DNA of 8,493 bases, from positions 1 to 8,493 of the forward strand of contig DXZN01000071.1 of assembly GCA_019419645.1 (NCBI GenBank). The letters run 5' to 3'. Positions 5,545-8,493 of the stretch are shown piece after piece (the first letter of the stretch is position 1; the number at the start of each line of letters is the position of its first letter). This DNA comes from Collinsella sp. GTDB lineage: Bacteria; Actinomycetota; Coriobacteriia; Coriobacteriales; Coriobacteriaceae. A program made the position numbers and the translations under genes. The notes under the pieces were generated by a model. The model was given only the letters and a program-made list of their open reading frames with translations, had not been told where the DNA came from and did no database searches.

Positions 5545-6867
5545 ATGCTGCAGAGAAAAGCAAAAGCACAGTTTGAATCTTGGCTTGCCTTGTCGCCTAA
5601 CAAGGCTCTTTTGGTCAAGGGCGCCCGACAGGTAGGAAAGTCATATTTGGTCAACGTCTTTGCAAGCGAATCGTTCGAAAATGTCGTGACGTTCGACCTT
5701 ATCGCCGACGCGTCCGTGCGCGATTCGTTTTTGGCGGCAAAAAGCGCGGATGACCTGCTTATGCGCATGTCTATTGCTGCAACGCAGCCGATGGTTGCGA
5801 ACAAGACCGTTGTGATTATCGACGAGGTGCAGCGATGCCCCAACGTAGTGACGTTTATCAAATACCTGGTCCAGCGCGGCGACTTTCGATACATCCTTAC
5901 CGGATCGCTCCTTGGCGTTGAGCTCGAGGGCATCGATTCCCTGCCGGTGGGGTATGTCGAGCAGGTCCAGATGTACCCGCTCGACTTTGAGGAGTTTTGC
6001 TGGGCAAATGGCGTTGGTGCCAGCGTGTTTGACATGCTCAGGGGCCGTCTAAAGGATGAAGGGGAGCTCCCCGGCTATCTGTATGACCGCTTGCTCGATC
6101 TGTTCCACCAGTATGTGGTGGTGGGAGGCATGCCCGACGCGGTCAATTCCTTCTTGGCGACGCGCAATGTCGACGAGGTTCGAAACATCCACCGCGATCT
6201 TCACGCCCTGTATCGCGATGACATCGCAAAGTACGCTCCGCCTGAGCTACGCTTGGTTATTCGCGATATCTATGATCTGATTCCCAGCGAGGCCGGCTCC
6301 AAAAACAAGCGATTCAAACTGTCATCGATTAACGGTGTCAAACGTTTTTCGCAGGTGACAGATCATTTTCTCTGGCTATCGGAGGCGGGTGTCGCGCTTC
6401 CCGTGTATAACGTAACGGCGCCCGTGGCACCCCTTTTATTGGGGGAGCAACGAAATCTGTTCAAGCTGTTTTACTTGGACACCGGAATGCTCATGTCGTC
6501 GTATTCCAAAAGGGTTGCCCAAGGCGTTTTTGATGGGGAGGCGGAAGACGCCTTTGGTATGAACATGGGGGCGGCGTTTGAGGGCTTCGTTGCCCAAGAG
6601 CTCAAAGCCCACGGATTCAGATTGCGCTACTTTACGTCTAAAAAAGTCGGCGAGCTCGATTTTGTGGAGGAGACGCTCGATGGGGAGGTCCTTGCCATCG
6701 AGGTCAAGTCGGGCAAGAGCTTTAACTCCCATGCGGCGCTCGACAACGCACTTGCGACGAAGGGCTACGGAATCGATCGCGCCCTGGTACTTGCGGAATG
6801 TAATCTTCACCGCGATGGTGACGTGCTGTATCTGCCCATCTTTATGGCAGGGCTTTTGGAGCCGTAA
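5545..6867 (+). CDS. AAA_14 / DUF4143 family ATPase with PD-(D/E)XK-like C-terminal domain
   Basis: This 440-aa protein has the full architecture of the AAA_14 plus DUF4143 family, which is common and often multi-copy in gut bacteria and archaea; its cellular role is mostly unknown. Walker A is GARQVGKS (26-33), Walker B is VVIIDEVQ (89-96), and LTGSLLG (118-124) fits the sensor 1 region. The middle (about 185-310) is helical, with the family block YVVVGGMPDAV (190-200) and FYLDTGML (309-316). The DUF4143 tail has GELDFV (D372) and AIEVKSGKS (E386, K388), spaced like a PD-(D/E)XK nuclease site. The start is ATG 5545, with AAGGGG about 8 nt upstream; a GTG at 5512 in the same frame lies inside the promoter hairpin. 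The gene stands alone with its own repeat-rich control region and is convergent with the next gene. Length and motifs appear complete. Confidence 0.9.
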   Translation: MLQRKAKAQFESWLALSPNKALLVKGARQVGKSYLVNVFASESFENVVTFDLIADASVRDSFLAAKSADDLLMRMSIAATQPMVANKTVVIIDEVQRCPNVVTFIKYLVQRGDFRYILTGSLLGVELEGIDSLPVGYVEQVQMYPLDFEEFCWANGVGASVFDMLRGRLKDEGELPGYLYDRLLDLFHQYVVVGGMPDAVNSFLATRNVDEVRNIHRDLHALYRDDIAKYAPPELRLVIRDIYDLIPSEAGSKNKRFKLSSINGVKRFSQVTDHFLWLSEAGVALPVYNVTAPVAPLLLGEQRNLFKLFYLDTGMLMSSYSKRVAQGVFDGEAEDAFGMNMGAAFEGFVAQELKAHGFRLRYFTSKKVGELDFVEETLDGEVLAIEVKSGKSFNSHAALDNALATKGYGIDRALVLAECNLHRDGDVLYLPIFMAGLLEP

Positions 6868-6873
6868 CATGCC

Positions 6874-6888
6874 GCCGGCTCTTCCGGC
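6874..6888. terminator. Weak hairpin between convergent genes
   Basis: GCCGG-CTCTT-CCGGC forms a short stable stem in the 37-bp gap between two convergent stop codons. It could serve both directions, but neither strand has a proper T-run. Confidence 0.3.
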
Positions 6889-6904
6889 CCTCCCTTAACC
6901 CCCG

Positions 6905-7888
6905 CTACTCGTCCCCGTCGTTGGGGTCGCCCTTGAGGGTGTTGATGTCCAGGTACTGGTTATCGTCCTCTTTTTGCTGGGTCTCCGACTCCGCTTGGGT
7001 GGGGCCGCGGAACAGCTGGAATCCCTCAAACGCAATGACGCCGAGCAGGGCAATGATAATGGCGATAAAGGCAACCTTGACTGCCTGCGGAAATTCCGAG
7101 AAACGCAGCGCCTTTTCCTCGGCGTAATAATCGGCAAAGCGCTCTTCGCCCGTGCTTTTGGTATACGCCGGCGCGGACGCGGCCTCCGGGTCATATTCCG
7201 GTGCAGGCGTGGCAGCGTACGGATCGTTGAGATAATCGCTCGATGCGGTGCCATAATCCTCGGTCTCGATGCGACCGGTGCCAGCATAGCCATCGGAATA
7301 ATCGGAATATGCCGCACCGCCCTCATAGTCCGCGGCGCTCGTGTTGGCGGCAAAAAGCGGGTTAACTGGAACATCGAGCGCCGGCATGCCGGTAGAGGTC
7401 TCATCCAGATCGGTTGCAGCCCAGGAATCGTAGGCAACTTGATGGGCAACGGGCTCGTCGAGCCTTGCGACCGGAGGCTTGCGTGCCGCAGGAACAGGCA
7501 ACTGCTGGGCGCTGTACATAACGGTGCTGTCGGCCGATTTGTTCCGCGTCGCTGCAGCGAGAAATGCTGCCGTCTCGGACGGGTCGCTTGCGGGGCGGGG
7601 AGCGGGCGTGGGCGCCGAAGTGGGTGCGGGCGTAGGCGCGGGCGTCGAAACAGCCGACTGCGCAGGAGTCGGCGCAGATGCGGTCTTAGGCGCAAGTGCG
7701 GGATTGGGGTTTGACGGGCGAGCCCCGCCGCCCATGAGTTCGTCGGCGGTCCACGGGCGATCATCCATCACGTCGTCAAGGCTCAGCGAAAACAAGTCGT
7801 CTTCACCCTCATCGAACATGCGGTGCACATGTCCACCAATTGCCGGAATCAATCCGCGACCGGTGCATGATGCCTTGCTCAACGCCAT
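6905..7888 (-). CDS. Membrane protein with long Pro/Ala- and Asp/Tyr-rich N-terminal region, function unknown
   Basis: I do not recognise this 327-aa protein. Residues 1-23 are neutral to basic, followed by an acidic segment (MFDEGEDDLFSLSLDDVMDD, 24-43) and WTADELMGG. Residues 72-100 are a Thr/Ser-Pro-Ala repeat. Residues 188-255 are rich in Asp and Tyr, with 11 tyrosines, and probably disordered. One hydrophobic helix (270-293, KVAFIAIIIALLGVIAF) is followed by 34 polar, acidic residues. There is no signal peptide, so the long N-terminal part is probably cytoplasmic with a short outside tail. ATG 7888 has AAGGGTGG just upstream and a TATAAT at 7923-7928. ATG at codon 24 is an alternative start, and an upstream in-frame GTG or ATG would overlap the promoter. 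The base composition is GC-rich, like host backbone. It could be an envelope or cell-division accessory protein, but nothing visible settles this. Confidence 0.8.
   Translation of the reverse strand: MALSKASCTGRGLIPAIGGHVHRMFDEGEDDLFSLSLDDVMDDRPWTADELMGGGARPSNPNPALAPKTASAPTPAQSAVSTPAPTPAPTSAPTPAPRPASDPSETAAFLAAATRNKSADSTVMYSAQQLPVPAARKPPVARLDEPVAHQVAYDSWAATDLDETSTGMPALDVPVNPLFAANTSAADYEGGAAYSDYSDGYAGTGRIETEDYGTASSDYLNDPYAATPAPEYDPEAASAPAYTKSTGEERFADYYAEEKALRFSEFPQAVKVAFIAIIIALLGVIAFEGFQLFRGPTQAESETQQKEDDNQYLDINTLKGDPNDGDE
7592..7650 (-). repeat. Low-complexity Pro/Ala-coding tract
   Basis: On the plus strand this reads as imperfect GCGGGCGTGGGC-like units, encoding the (T/S)PAP repeats near residues 80-100 of the membrane protein. 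Such tracts can vary in copy number by slippage. Confidence 0.6.
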
Positions 7889-7922
7889 TCTGTTCCACCC
7901 TTTCGAAATACTAATGACATCG

Positions 7923-7928
7923 ATTATA
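7923..7928 (-). promoter_or_regulatory. -10 box of the membrane-protein gene
   Basis: A perfect TATAAT on the minus strand, 35 nt before the proposed ATG at 7888, gives a leader of about 28 nt. No convincing -35 is present. Its position supports ATG 7888 over the farther upstream in-frame start. Confidence 0.5.
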
Positions 7929-8011
7929 TGGAACTTCCCAAGCGGCTCGGTCTTGGATTCATGCTTTCCAGAACTCGCGCCCAAAAGGGGAGAGGCAATC
8001 CAGGCGAGTGC

Positions 8012-8493
8012 CTACTTGTCGCCTGCTGCCGCCTTGGCCTCATTGAGGTAGCTATAGAAGCTGTACTTGGAGATGCCAAAGAACTCGCAGGCGCGCTCGC
8101 TCGACTTGGAAATGAGGAAGGCGCCGCGACGGTCAAGGTAGCCAATGGCACGAATGCGCTCGTCTTTGGTCATGAGTGCCGCGGGCTTGCCCACAAACTG
8201 CTCGCACTCGTGCAGCAGGTCTTCGAGCAGGTCGCCGATGTTCTTGGTAATGGGCTCGGGTTCGGTATAGCCCGTGCCGCCGGTGCCGGTAAAGGCGTCG
8301 AGCGAACGCTCAAAAGCCTTCATAAGCGTAATGTCAAAGTTGATGCCCAAAATGCCGACAGGCTTGCCCTCATCGTTGCGGATAAAGATCGTCGAGGACT
8401 TGAGCAGCTTGCCATCGGTGGTTTTGGTGAGGTATGGCTCGCGGTCGTGTACGTCGGTGGCGCCCTCGTGCATGGACTCAAACACAATATGGC
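8012..8493 (-). CDS. YheO-like PAS-domain transcriptional regulator (C-terminal part)
   Basis: This frame is open to the right window edge, so the N-terminus is missing; a GTG at 8485 is internal, not the true start. The visible part begins in the second half of a YheO-like (PAS_6) sensor domain: EPYLTKTTDGKLLKSSTIFIR, then GILGINFD (44-51 counted from 8485). A Gly/Thr-rich linker (about 66-80) leads to the C-terminal HTH_22-type helix-turn-helix (about 107-150: ERIRAIGYLDRRGAFLI, then ACEFFGISKYSFYSYL). Such proteins are one-component regulators that sense an unknown small ligand and bind DNA. The stop is TAG 8014-8012. The 123-bp gap to the membrane-protein gene contains that gene's promoter but no clear terminator for this one. 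Confidence 0.87.
   Translation of the reverse strand, partial: HIVFESMHEGATDVHDREPYLTKTTDGKLLKSSTIFIRNDEGKPVGILGINFDITLMKAFERSLDAFTGTGGTGYTEPEPITKNIGDLLEDLLHECEQFVGKPAALMTKDERIRAIGYLDRRGAFLISKSSERACEFFGISKYSFYSYLNEAKAAAGDK

Noticed and set aside
4650..6035. A 461-codon minus-strand open frame
   Set aside because: It spans the opposite strand of the membrane-protein gene, a terminator, the repeat array and the start of the ATPase gene, and its residues are low-complexity shadows of those.
6974..7714. A 246-codon plus-strand open frame
   Set aside because: It is Arg/Gly-rich and antisense to the membrane-protein gene, as expected from the GC-rich Pro/Ala tract.
7974..8008. Terminator after the PAS regulator (ACTCGC/GCGAGT arms)
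   Set aside because: The stem is only 6 bp with a loop over 20 nt, and no T-run follows.

Overview
The window (8,493 bp) looks like an accessory, defence-rich stretch of a high-GC actinobacterium. Codon use and protein style suggest the Coriobacteriia, possibly Collinsella or a relative. That placement is inferred from recall of family sequences, not from any search.

Left part (1-3264, minus strand): a type I restriction-modification operon. It is read right to left as a small ribbon-helix-helix (RHH) protein, a broken GIY-YIG/DUF4357 nuclease gene, hsdM (853 aa, intact), and the first 30 codons of hsdS, which runs off the left edge. The junctions are very tight (ATGA overlap, zero gap, 1-nt gap), so the genes are probably translated as one coupled unit from a promoter with a perfect TATAAT at 3309-3314. 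No hsdR is visible.

Middle part (3280-5300, plus strand): a leader of about 310 bp with inverted repeats and a possible gene scrap. It is followed by a two-gene cassette: an Mrr-type PD-(D/E)XK restriction endonuclease with a PUA/EVE-like N-terminal region, and a 211-aa single-pass membrane protein of unknown function. A strong hairpin terminator closes the cassette. This pair is the best candidate for a little-described defence module.

Next (5294-6867, plus strand): a GC-rich region with further hairpins, then an array of four 18-bp elements at exactly 33-bp spacing, directly upstream of a gene for an AAA_14/DUF4143 ATPase. The last element overlaps the likely promoter, so the array is probably an operator.

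Right part (6905-8493, minus strand): probably host backbone. It holds a tail-anchored-like membrane protein with a long Pro/Ala- and then Asp/Tyr-rich cytoplasmic region, and the C-terminal part of a YheO-like PAS plus helix-turn-helix regulator cut by the right edge.

Together the left three quarters read as a defence island: type I R-M, remnants of another nuclease, a probable modification-dependent nuclease with a membrane partner, and an AAA ATPase carrying a nuclease-like C-terminal domain. No tRNA, rRNA, transposase, integrase or CRISPR array was seen.
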